Below, in pieces: positions 50,590 to 58,735 of a stretch of 64,000 nt of DNA; the stretch's first letter is position 1, and each line of letters starts with the position of its first letter. The notes beneath the pieces are model-generated. The model worked only from the letters and a program-made list of their open reading frames with translations, made no database searches and had not been told where the DNA came from. The stretch is from JAVVXB01 sp036651815 (lineage in GTDB: Bacteria; Bacillota; Clostridia; Christensenellales; CAG-138): assembly GCA_036651815.1 (NCBI GenBank), contig JAVVXB010000010.1, forward strand, positions 22,128 to 86,127. Reading direction: 5' to 3'. The position numbers and the translations under genes are program-made.

Positions 50590-51270
50590 GGATATATTTA
50601 TGCATAAACGTGCCCGTTAAATACAAAGTGCGTGAGTGCATTCAAGTCCAGTACGCAACTCCATTTTTTCAAGAGGAGCAAACCGTTTAGCCTCGCCGAA
50701 AAGTCGGATTTTCCGAGAAAAGCAAGTATGCATTTGCGGATGATAGCAAGGCTCGCCGACACTGTTTCAGCCTTCCTCCTCCGTCGCCTATTGGTCCGAA
50801 ATGCAACGTCCAGTACCTACTATAAGCCATTGCTACTTTCCAAGTGTCCACGAGCGGCGTTTCTCACTTGCTGTATATCCTGTAAGTTGAATAGAAACAG
50901 CCGTGTTTCTGACGCTGGCGGCGTGTCATCGACGGTTTGAATGATTTATCCATGATGGGTCAGCTTAACCCCTTTCCTTTCTTGCGACCCTTGGCCCTAT
51001 CAATTCATGGGACAAAAATCCCGTTTTCCAAAAAGTCTGTGACTTTTTGGATTGTTGTCGTGTACATGCTGATTGTATACAGCATGTACGAGGTTGACAC
51101 GCAATATGCCGAATACTCTGGCATTATTCGCTACACGACGCCTTGACTTTTATTGCGTCAAATTAGGAATGCGGCAGGATTCTTTTTAATGATTTGCTTT
51201 TGGATCGCCTTATGGTATCCGGTTGCGCCGATTATTGCAGCCATATCCTCATGGATCGCACATGTACAAA
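50590..51270 (-). mobile_element. ISAs1-like transposase remnant
   Basis: On the minus strand the frame reads QQVRNAARGHLESSNGL, two stops, then VLDVAFRTNRRRRRKAE and ASLAIIRKCILAFLGKS. This matches the order of the conserved ISAs1 C-terminal block (VRxHWxIE-LHWVLDVxFxED...NxAxIRRxAL). Further upstream (about 51150-51260) IIGATGYHKAIQKQIIKKN resembles the IDAMGCQKEIA segment. Many stops and shifts are present, so it is long dead. The boundaries are approximate. Confidence 0.5.
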
Positions 51271-51869
51271 AGTTCACGATTTATCGTGACCCCATTGCCC
51301 GTTTTCCCAACGCGTATTTGACCACGTACAGGGGCATTCCACGTTTCCATGCACAGGCCCAATGCAGAATGTTTTTGCGGCATCCTTTATCTGCGCGGAC
51401 ATCCCAGAGCTGTCCATAATTGCAACGATAAACCGCTTGCCCTCTGTATATGCCTCATGATGCGACAAAACAGCCATAAAAACTACGTGGGGATACCATT
51501 CGAAAAATGCGTAAAACCGTCAATCGGTTTAGCTTTCCATTTGAAAACACCGGAATCTGCTGAGGCTAGCTCTCCTGAAACTTTGCAATTGCTTGAATCT
51601 TGCAACTCGTTTACACCCCGCGCATCACGACAACAACGCAAACGATCAGTCCGTCCACCCGCTCATGCTTGATCTTCCAGAATATCTTAAATCGTCTGGC
51701 CGCTTCAACGTCGTTATCATATTGCACATCTTCTCGCCTTGCGGTATCTTTCGCATTCGTTCTTTATCTTGTTAAAATTCATCCTATGGACTGCTTTTTT
51801 GCGAACAATCCCCCGGATTCATTGTTAATTTTAACAGGAATCGCCCCCCAAGCATTCGCCCATAAATTT
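51271..51869. other. Degenerate accessory DNA
   Basis: About 600 bases with short broken frames on both strands, probably older parts of the same or another insertion. An inverted repeat TGTTAAAATT / AATTTTAACA occurs near 51770 and 51827. No gene can be supported. Confidence 0.4.
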
Positions 51870-53624
51870 TTAGCTTTTTTCATGCAATTCCATTAGCTGC
51901 GATCTATGGATTGTGAACCGGAAAACAGCAAATCCGCCTTCATTGGTCGCTTCGATGGTTTCTTCAAGCAGCGTCAACACCTCCCGTACGATGGCTAGCC
52001 CAAGGCCAGTGCCACCGTCGCTGTGAGATGCGTCCGCCTTATAGAAACGTTCAAACAGATGTGCAAGATCATTTTCACCAATTCGGCCCGTATTGCAGAC
52101 GCTGACATGCACCAGGTTTCCTCGGTCTACAGTTAATAATCGAATGGCTCCATCGTCTTCTGCAAACTTAATGGCGTTATCCACGAGTGCAATCAACACT
52201 TGTTCAATTCTATCGCGGTTGGAGTACACCATCAGCGCACCTGCCCCTTGCACATCCCGCTCTACCGAAATTCCGCTGTCTGAGGCAACTAATCGCATGC
52301 GCTCCGTCACCTCGTTAATCAATGCAATCAAATCAAACGGTTGTTTTTCCAATGCCACTGCACCGGATTGCAGTCTGGATAGTTCCAGCAGATCATTGAT
52401 CAGTCGAGCTAGCCGCATGGATTCACGTAATATATAGCCATAGTAACGAGAGCGATCCTCCTCAGACTTTACCAATCCATCGTTGAGCGTTTCCGCAAGG
52501 CTACGGATGGATGCAATCGGCGTACGCAATTCATGGCTGACGTTCGCCACATAGTCTTTTCGTGTCTGCTCCAGCCGCTCGACAGCCGTCACATCCTGAA
52601 CGACAATTACAGCACCCGGCGCAGCTTCGCTCGATTCCTGCGAACAGGAAATGACCAACAACAGTTTTTTGTCCGATTCCTCTAAAGAGAGCGTGCGCCG
52701 TTTCCGATCCACCGTAACCGCAGTGAGCACTGATGTTGCCTGGTTCAGCTTTTCACGTAGCACATGGGCATCTTTACAGTCAAACAGCATCAGAGCGGCT
52801 GGATTCCAGTACACAATCTCCTTTACGGCATCGAGTGCAATCACGCCCTCATGCATCCCATCCAAAATTACGTGCAGACGATTGCGTGCCAGCACCAAAT
52901 CGCGAATGTTCGTATCTAGCTGTGCGGATAGATGGTTCAGCGCCTGCCCCAACTGTCCAATTTCATCGTTTCTATCCTCATCTGCACGTACCGAAAAATC
53001 ACCGTTCGCCATCGCGATGGAAGCTTGCGTCATCCTCCTGATCGGCATAGACATGCGTTTTGACGCGAGGTAGGCAGGCAAAATCATTAGCGTTGAACCG
53101 CCAAACCCTGCAAACAGCAGCGCCATAAAGAGTCCACGCATGGATTCGAACACTTCGTTGGTCGGTTTTGTCATCAAGATGACGCCAATTACGCGCTGAA
53201 TATTATCCGTAATCGGTACCCCGACCGCAATCCCCAACGTTGAACGCCATTTTGTGGATATTTCCATATACCCATTCTTCAAGATGGTTTGCACGATCTC
53301 TTGCGCGTGCACTTGATTTGCTTGCTTTTTTTCTTCCGTTGAATATGCAATTAGGTGGCCGTCTGCATCATAAATATAGACCCGACAGCCCTCCTGTTCC
53401 TTCAGCGTAAAGTCTACAAAAGAATCAAAAGAAATCTGTCCCGTCTGATATTTTGAAGCCAGACGCGCCATGCCAACCGCGCGCGGAACCATCTCGTCCG
53501 CAAGACGCCGTGCATAAACCTCCGCGCCCGAAAAGCTATAGATGATCACCGAAAGGACTGCAGTCAGCAAGCAGGCACAGATTAAGTATAGGAGCATTTT
53601 TTTGAATATGGAGCCTTTTTTCAT
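51870..53624 (-). CDS. Sensor histidine kinase (PhoR/WalK type), copy 1
   Basis: A 584-residue kinase. N-terminal membrane helix (LLYLICACLLTAVLSVIIYSF), an extracytoplasmic domain, a second helix (MALLFAGFGGSTLMILPAYLAS), a HAMP domain, a PAS domain (LHVILDGMHEGVIALDAVKEIVYWNPAALMLFDC), a dimerisation helix with the phosphorylated histidine in NVSHELRTPIASIR and an ATPase domain (DNAIKFAEDDGAI, GTGLGLAIVREVL). The start overlaps the response regulator stop by 4 bases. Its layout closely parallels the kinase at 55386-57344. Confidence 0.94.
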   Translation of the reverse strand: MKKGSIFKKMLLYLICACLLTAVLSVIIYSFSGAEVYARRLADEMVPRAVGMARLASKYQTGQISFDSFVDFTLKEQEGCRVYIYDADGHLIAYSTEEKKQANQVHAQEIVQTILKNGYMEISTKWRSTLGIAVGVPITDNIQRVIGVILMTKPTNEVFESMRGLFMALLFAGFGGSTLMILPAYLASKRMSMPIRRMTQASIAMANGDFSVRADEDRNDEIGQLGQALNHLSAQLDTNIRDLVLARNRLHVILDGMHEGVIALDAVKEIVYWNPAALMLFDCKDAHVLREKLNQATSVLTAVTVDRKRRTLSLEESDKKLLLVISCSQESSEAAPGAVIVVQDVTAVERLEQTRKDYVANVSHELRTPIASIRSLAETLNDGLVKSEEDRSRYYGYILRESMRLARLINDLLELSRLQSGAVALEKQPFDLIALINEVTERMRLVASDSGISVERDVQGAGALMVYSNRDRIEQVLIALVDNAIKFAEDDGAIRLLTVDRGNLVHVSVCNTGRIGENDLAHLFERFYKADASHSDGGTGLGLAIVREVLTLLEETIEATNEGGFAVFRFTIHRSQLMELHEKS

Positions 53625-54313
53625 TCGCTTTTGCCAAATTTATAACCGACGCCATAGACCGTACGAATACCCCAGTTGAGTTCAGCGTCCGGAATTTTCT
53701 GGCGGATTCGTTTGATCTGTGTATCCACGGCACGAGTGTCGCCAAAATAGTCATATCCCCATATTTTTGATAAGATTTGCTCTCGGTCGAACACGCGCCC
53801 CGGATGGGAAGCAAGTAGATAAAGAATCTCCACTTCCTTCGGCGTAAAATCAATCACTTTCCCCTGAATCTTTACTTCATAATTAGACAAGCAAATTTCC
53901 AGATCTTCCATATGGATGCTTTGTGACTCGGTTTCCTGCGCTGCAGTAGTTCTGCGAAGCACAGCCTTGATGCGCGCAACCAGTTCCCGTGAGGAAAACG
54001 GTTTGACCATATAATCATCCGCGCCAATTTCCAGTCCGACAACACGGTCGATTTCCTCGTCTTTTGCAGTCAGCATGATAATCGGCACATTGCTGAAGGA
54101 TCGAATTTCACGGCATGCGTCTATTCCTGACTTTTCCGGCATCATAAGATCCAGCAGAATCAGATCTGGCGATTCCTTCTCCGCCATCTGCACGGCTTGC
54201 ACCCCATTATAGGCGGATGCGTGTGTGAATCCCTCGTTCTCAAGATAAACGCCGAGCGTATCATGGATAATTGGCTGGTCATCGCAGATTAAAATGTGCG
54301 CTGCTTTTTGCAT
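53621..54313 (-). CDS. OmpR/PhoB-family response regulator, copy 1
   Basis: 230 residues. The receiver domain has the acidic pocket in HILICDDQPI, the phosphorylated aspartate in LILLDLMMPEKSG and the lysine in MVKPFSSRELV. The winged-helix output domain includes DFTPKEVEILYLLASHPGRVFDREQIL and ending VYGVGYKF. A promoter is seen at 54337-54366. It pairs with the downstream kinase. Confidence 0.95.
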   Translation of the reverse strand: MQKAAHILICDDQPIIHDTLGVYLENEGFTHASAYNGVQAVQMAEKESPDLILLDLMMPEKSGIDACREIRSFSNVPIIMLTAKDEEIDRVVGLEIGADDYMVKPFSSRELVARIKAVLRRTTAAQETESQSIHMEDLEICLSNYEVKIQGKVIDFTPKEVEILYLLASHPGRVFDREQILSKIWGYDYFGDTRAVDTQIKRIRQKIPDAELNWGIRTVYGVGYKFGKSE

Positions 54314-54336
54314 GCTTCCACTTCCTTACAGAATTG

Positions 54337-54366
54337 ATTATAGATTACCCACGGCACACAATGCAA
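54337..54366 (-). promoter_or_regulatory. Promoter of response regulator copy 1
   Basis: TTGCAT (54361-54366) and TATAAT (54337-54342) on the minus strand, 18-base spacer, 24 bases before the ATG at 54313. Confidence 0.65.
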
Positions 54367-54462
54367 TCCCGTACCACACCTTGTCAAAATTGTACAATAT
54401 TCAGACATACTTATCGGTTTGTTTTTTAAAACAACCTATAAACGTATTGAATTTCTATGTAT

Positions 54463-55332
54463 TCAGGATTCGCCTTCCATATAGGAACGGTATGCCTCAA
54501 AGCCTGACAGATACAGATACTTAAGTTTGGCCGTAAACTGTTTTTTCTCTTTAATTTCCATTACATCTTCAATTCCACGCCGAACGGTGGCATAAAATGC
54601 AGCCATTCCGATTACCTCAGATGCATCGTCATTGGCCATAGTTGCCAGCATATCTTCTCTGTCCGCAGCAACATCCCGTAACCCCCGCAAACCGGAAGCG
54701 CCGTCCTCCACGTTCTGTGCCTCCCGATCAAATGAGATTGCCGCATGATAGAGTTCGTCTAGCAGTTCCGTCATGCCGACTGCAGTGGTTTGAAGCGCTG
54801 TAACCTGTGTTTTAGACGCGGTGACATGCAAGGTGCGCCCCGCACATGTTATCGGATAGATGCGTGACTCGACCCCTTCCGAAAGAAGTTGTGCACTGAC
54901 TTTTTTTGCGCTCTCTTCGTCTGTATAACCAGCCGCTAAAACCCGAAACCGTTCCGCATCCTGTACAAGGTAGCCTGCTGCGCCGATTTCCTGCAACGCT
55001 TTCGCCTGTTTTTCGGCGTTCTCTTTAGATGCGTATACACCCATCTGTAATGCGAAGCAGGTTGTCGGAATCATTTGGATATCAACGGTGTTTTCAGATG
55101 TGTTTTCAACAGCTGGTGTTACGGTAGGACGCGGCGCGATGCTTACCGTGGGAGCAAGTTTCAGCATCACGGGTGCAATTACACTGCCAGCAAGCCAATC
55201 GCCCGCCTTGGACGCGGCCAATACATAAACCACGCCGAAAAACACCAAAAACACGGCTGTATAGACCGTGTAGGTTCCGCCGCGCAAGGAATGCAGACGA
55301 CGTGCTTTTCTATGTCTTCTACGATATTCCAA
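54463..55332 (-). CDS. SPOR-domain membrane protein
   Basis: A 289-residue protein: basic N-terminus (RRRHRKARRLHSL), one membrane helix (YTVYTAVFLVFFGVVYVLAA), a proline/threonine linker and a SPOR domain (CFALQMGVYASKENAEKQAKALQEIGAAGYLVQD through GYTDEESAKKVSAQLLSEGVESRIY). A helical C-terminal region of unknown role follows. SPOR domains bind peptidoglycan stripped of stem peptides, at septa or during sporulation. It lies between two paralogous sensor/regulator pairs and close to a class A PBP, which suggests a role in envelope maintenance. Confidence 0.88.
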   Translation of the reverse strand: MEYRRRHRKARRLHSLRGGTYTVYTAVFLVFFGVVYVLAASKAGDWLAGSVIAPVMLKLAPTVSIAPRPTVTPAVENTSENTVDIQMIPTTCFALQMGVYASKENAEKQAKALQEIGAAGYLVQDAERFRVLAAGYTDEESAKKVSAQLLSEGVESRIYPITCAGRTLHVTASKTQVTALQTTAVGMTELLDELYHAAISFDREAQNVEDGASGLRGLRDVAADREDMLATMANDDASEVIGMAAFYATVRRGIEDVMEIKEKKQFTAKLKYLYLSGFEAYRSYMEGES

Positions 55333-55385
55333 GTTTGTGCCTCCGCTTCTGTCTCATTTATATGCAGTGCGGAGGCGCGTTATCA

Positions 55386-57344
55386 TCAGGATTTATTATG
55401 CTTACTATTTTTCCCGTTTTTAATAGAGCGTGGGTTTTTGGCAATGGGTGGCGGCTGAATCACTTCATAAGGCGCATCCTGCGAGAGCGGTGCATCGCTG
55501 TGCGCACGCTGCTCCGTTTCTTCCAAATTGTCCTCACTGTAGATATTGGCGGACGTGCTGGGTCCGAGAGCAATGGCATTGCTGATATATTTTTTGAGCG
55601 TGAAATGAAAACTCGTGCCCATATCAGGAATGCTTTCCACATAGATGCTTTCTCCAAGCTTATCGATAATCTGCCGCGCTATCGATAGTCCAAGCCCCGT
55701 TCCACCCTCACGGCGCGACTTGTCAGTTTTGTAAAAACGTTCAAATACATGCGGCAGATCTTCTTCAGAAATTCCACAGCCGGTATCCGAAACCGTCACC
55801 AGCAGACTGTCTTCGCTGGCCATGGCCGCGCTTAGGGTAATCGTTCCACCGCTGGGTGTATAATGCATGGCGTTATCAATGAGAATGACAAGTATCTGTT
55901 CGATTCGATCCTCATCCGTCATGGCATAGGGCACAGCATCCATCAGCTTGAGATCCAGTGTGACACCGTGCTGTTTTGCCTCGTTAAGATAGTTTTGCCG
56001 CGTATCCATCAACAATTCTTCAACATTCACGGGACCAACTTCCATATGATCGCTGCCAGACTGTAGTCTGGAAAGTTCTAGCATATCGGTAATCAGACGG
56101 GAAAGACGTACAACTTCACGCAACATGATGCGGTAATATCGTTGCCGCGTCTCCTCATCCCGAATCATACCATCGGACAACGGTTCAAGCAATCCCCGTA
56201 CAGCCGTGAGCGGCGTACGCAATTCGTGGCTGACATTTGCCACATAATCGCGGCGTGTTTGCTCCAACCGTTCGAATTCCGTAACGTCTTTAAATAAGCC
56301 GACAACGCCCGTGCACTCATCCGTCTCCGACACGATGGGTAAAATAGAAATCCAAAGCGCACGATCACCCGGCAGTTTATAATGCAGGGTTTCCGTTGTA
56401 CGTGTTTCAAAAACGTTATGAAACACATCCCAAACAGACTGATCCGGTACAAGATCCATGGGCGTATTGACCTCCACCGCACCAAACATGCTCATAAGCG
56501 CCGGATTGTAGTGTGTTAAGCAGCCAATGCTGTCGATGGCCGCAACCCCATCTGTAAAGCTTGAAAGAATTTGATTCAACTGTCGCTTTTCGCTACGCAA
56601 TTGATAAATCGTTTGCGATAAATTCTCGCAGAGCGTGTTCAGCGCACGCGCCAGTATCCCTACCTCGCCTGTTGTTTGTTCGTCCGCGCGGACATCAAAA
56701 TTACCCTTGGACATCTCAATGGCAACATTGCTCATTTCATGCAGTGGGCGTGAAATACGGTTTGTACCATAGGCGGTCATAATCATAATCAGCGGGAAAA
56801 CAAGCAAAACCGTGGCCATCAGCGCATTATTCAGGCGCTGAAATGCGGACTGAATCCGCTGCGTCTGTTTGATAATAAAGATACCGCCGGTCACATCACC
56901 CTTCGCATCTCTGATGGGTACCCCAACAGAAACCGCACGTTCACCGTTTGATAATTCCAGCCCATCGTTTTTCACCGTTGAACCACGAAGCACATGCTGC
57001 AGCTCCGCAGAAAAATAAGCACCAAAGTCCTGCACCTCAACCGTGCTGCCGATATTGCGGACGATCAACGTCTTGCCGAGGGCATCGGCAATCAAAATCG
57101 CTGCTTCGCTGGAGACCGTTTGCTTTTCAATAAGATTCTGAAATGCCTCCTCAGTCATATTCCCGTTTTTATATTCCTCATAGATTTGGCGGGTGACATC
57201 CGCTTCCGGCTCAAGATTGGCCATCTCAATGGAAACATAGGTGTTTTTCCCTACATAAGCATAAGCCGCTAGCGACACAATATTCGCCAGCAGCAATGCA
57301 ATGATCGATACAATTAGAACTCGCCAGAAAAATACGCTTCGCAT
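55386..57344 (-). CDS. Sensor histidine kinase (PhoR/ResE type), copy 2
   Basis: A 652-residue kinase with the same order as copy 1: membrane helix (VLIVSIIALLLANIVSLAAYAYV), extracytoplasmic domain, second helix (ALMATVLLVFPLIMIMTAYG), HAMP, PAS (ILSSFTDGVAAIDSIGCLTHYNPALMSMFG), the histidine in NVSHELRTPLTAVR and an ATPase domain (DNAMHYTPSGGTITL, GTGLGLSIARQII). It has an extra 70-residue hydrophilic tail ending KNGKNSKHNKS. Its ATG directly follows the regulator stop. Confidence 0.94.
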   Translation of the reverse strand: MRSVFFWRVLIVSIIALLLANIVSLAAYAYVGKNTYVSIEMANLEPEADVTRQIYEEYKNGNMTEEAFQNLIEKQTVSSEAAILIADALGKTLIVRNIGSTVEVQDFGAYFSAELQHVLRGSTVKNDGLELSNGERAVSVGVPIRDAKGDVTGGIFIIKQTQRIQSAFQRLNNALMATVLLVFPLIMIMTAYGTNRISRPLHEMSNVAIEMSKGNFDVRADEQTTGEVGILARALNTLCENLSQTIYQLRSEKRQLNQILSSFTDGVAAIDSIGCLTHYNPALMSMFGAVEVNTPMDLVPDQSVWDVFHNVFETRTTETLHYKLPGDRALWISILPIVSETDECTGVVGLFKDVTEFERLEQTRRDYVANVSHELRTPLTAVRGLLEPLSDGMIRDEETRQRYYRIMLREVVRLSRLITDMLELSRLQSGSDHMEVGPVNVEELLMDTRQNYLNEAKQHGVTLDLKLMDAVPYAMTDEDRIEQILVILIDNAMHYTPSGGTITLSAAMASEDSLLVTVSDTGCGISEEDLPHVFERFYKTDKSRREGGTGLGLSIARQIIDKLGESIYVESIPDMGTSFHFTLKKYISNAIALGPSTSANIYSEDNLEETEQRAHSDAPLSQDAPYEVIQPPPIAKNPRSIKNGKNSKHNKS

Positions 57345-58025
57345 TTATTCCGTCTCGAATTTGTAGCCCACGCCATAGATGGTCTTGATGCTCCAGCCAA
57401 GGCCGGTTGAATCAAGTTTGGCGCGGATGCGTTTGATGTGGGTATCCACCGTCCTTGTTTCGCCTGCAAAGTCATAACCCCAGACACGAGAAAGCAATTG
57501 TTCTCTTGTAAACACCTGGCCTGGATTGCTTGCAAGCATATGCAGAATCTCAATTTCCTTTGGCGTGCAGATCACGGCCTGTCCACGCAACGTCACCGTA
57601 TAGCTTTTAAGATCGATGGTAAGCTCGTTGTACGAAATAACCGCAGAATCATTCTTTGGTTGCTCGGTCGTGCGGCGCAGAACTGCTTTGATGCGTGCAA
57701 CGACCTCCCGCGGACTAAATGGTTTCACAATATAATCGTCTGCGCCAAGCTCCAGCCCGACGATGCGATCAATCTCTTCTCCTTTTGCCGTCAGCATCAG
57801 TACCGGCAGCTGCGAGGTCTTTCGAATCTCTCGACAAACCTCAATGCCGGACATCTTCGGCATCATGATATCGAGCACGCATAGGACAACCTCCGGCGTA
57901 ATGTTCTCAAGCGCGGCAGCTCCATCAAAAGCATCCACAATTTCAAACCCTTCGGCACGTAGGTAAATACCAAGTGCCTCGTGGACGACCTGATCATCGT
58001 CTGCAATTAAAATCTTTTGCCCCAT
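57345..58025 (-). CDS. OmpR/PhoB-family response regulator, copy 2
   Basis: 226 residues. The receiver has KILIADDDQVV, the phosphorylated aspartate in CVLDIMMPKMSG and the lysine in IVKPFSPREVV. The output domain has ICTPKEIEILHMLASNPGQVFTREQLL and ends IYGVGYKFETE. It is about half identical to the regulator at 53621-54313 by eye, clearly a paralogue. It is coupled to kinase copy 2. Confidence 0.95.
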   Translation of the reverse strand: MGQKILIADDDQVVHEALGIYLRAEGFEIVDAFDGAAALENITPEVVLCVLDIMMPKMSGIEVCREIRKTSQLPVLMLTAKGEEIDRIVGLELGADDYIVKPFSPREVVARIKAVLRRTTEQPKNDSAVISYNELTIDLKSYTVTLRGQAVICTPKEIEILHMLASNPGQVFTREQLLSRVWGYDFAGETRTVDTHIKRIRAKLDSTGLGWSIKTIYGVGYKFETE

Positions 58026-58051
58026 AATTTGCTCCTGAATTTATTCTTTTT

Positions 58052-58735
58052 TCAGTATATCACAGTGGTATCGACAAACATAGCGCTTTGTTGAGCTTTC
58101 ACAAGTTGTTCACCCAGGCGCTTTGCGTCCGCCTCCATTGCTGAAACAAGGGCACGATTATAGATGCCGCTCGCCGGATGATACAGCGGCCACAAATCCA
58201 CATTCCGTCCATCTAGCCGGATGGTATGCGATTTACCGTGCAAAGCCCCAATTGTATCAGGCGCTTCGCCCGCAAGCATCTGGATCGCTCGAAGCGGCGT
58301 GTTGCCCAATGTAACAAGATACACTGGCTTAATGTGTCCAAGTTCTATGGATAGTAGCGGCAACGCCTGAAGAATTTCCGTTCGGCCGGGCGTTCGATTG
58401 CGAATGCTGTGTTCGCTGCGAAGAACCGGTCGATACTTCACAATATTGCTGACATACACCCGCGTGCGGTCTATGCCGGACATCAGCAGTAATTTGTCCA
58501 ACTGTTTGCCCGCTTTCCCAACGAATGGGCGGCTACTCTTTGCCTCCTCCGATCCTGGCGCCTCGCCTAACAGTAACACTTCGCACGGCGCGTTGCCCTC
58601 TCCGAAAACCGGATGCAGATAATCGCCTTCCGGTATGTCGGTCACAGCAAAGGCCGCCAGACGTTCCCGTTCATCGGCATATGCTTGCATCAGTGCCCGT
58701 TCAGGGTCTTGGATGTTCGGTTGAAATTCGTTCAT
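58052..58735 (-). CDS. Uracil-DNA glycosylase family 4-like, lacking Fe-S cysteines
   Basis: A 227-residue UDG-superfamily protein: VFGEGNAPCEVLLLGEAPGSEEAKSSRPFVGKAGKQL (active-site motif GEAPG and PFVGxAG), VYVSNIVKYRP, VTLGNTPLRAI and the second motif LYHPASGIYN. Family 4 enzymes normally hold a 4Fe-4S cluster with four cysteines (CxxC near the N-terminus, VKCRP and a later Cys). This protein has a single cysteine, and KYRP replaces KCRP, so it cannot bind that cluster in the usual way. It overlaps the PBP gene by 35 bases. Confidence 0.85.
   Translation of the reverse strand: MNEFQPNIQDPERALMQAYADERERLAAFAVTDIPEGDYLHPVFGEGNAPCEVLLLGEAPGSEEAKSSRPFVGKAGKQLDKLLLMSGIDRTRVYVSNIVKYRPVLRSEHSIRNRTPGRTEILQALPLLSIELGHIKPVYLVTLGNTPLRAIQMLAGEAPDTIGALHGKSHTIRLDGRNVDLWPLYHPASGIYNRALVSAMEADAKRLGEQLVKAQQSAMFVDTTVIY

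Noticed and set aside
50632..50940. 102-codon plus-strand frame
   Set aside because: Opposite strand of the ISAs1-like transposase remnant.
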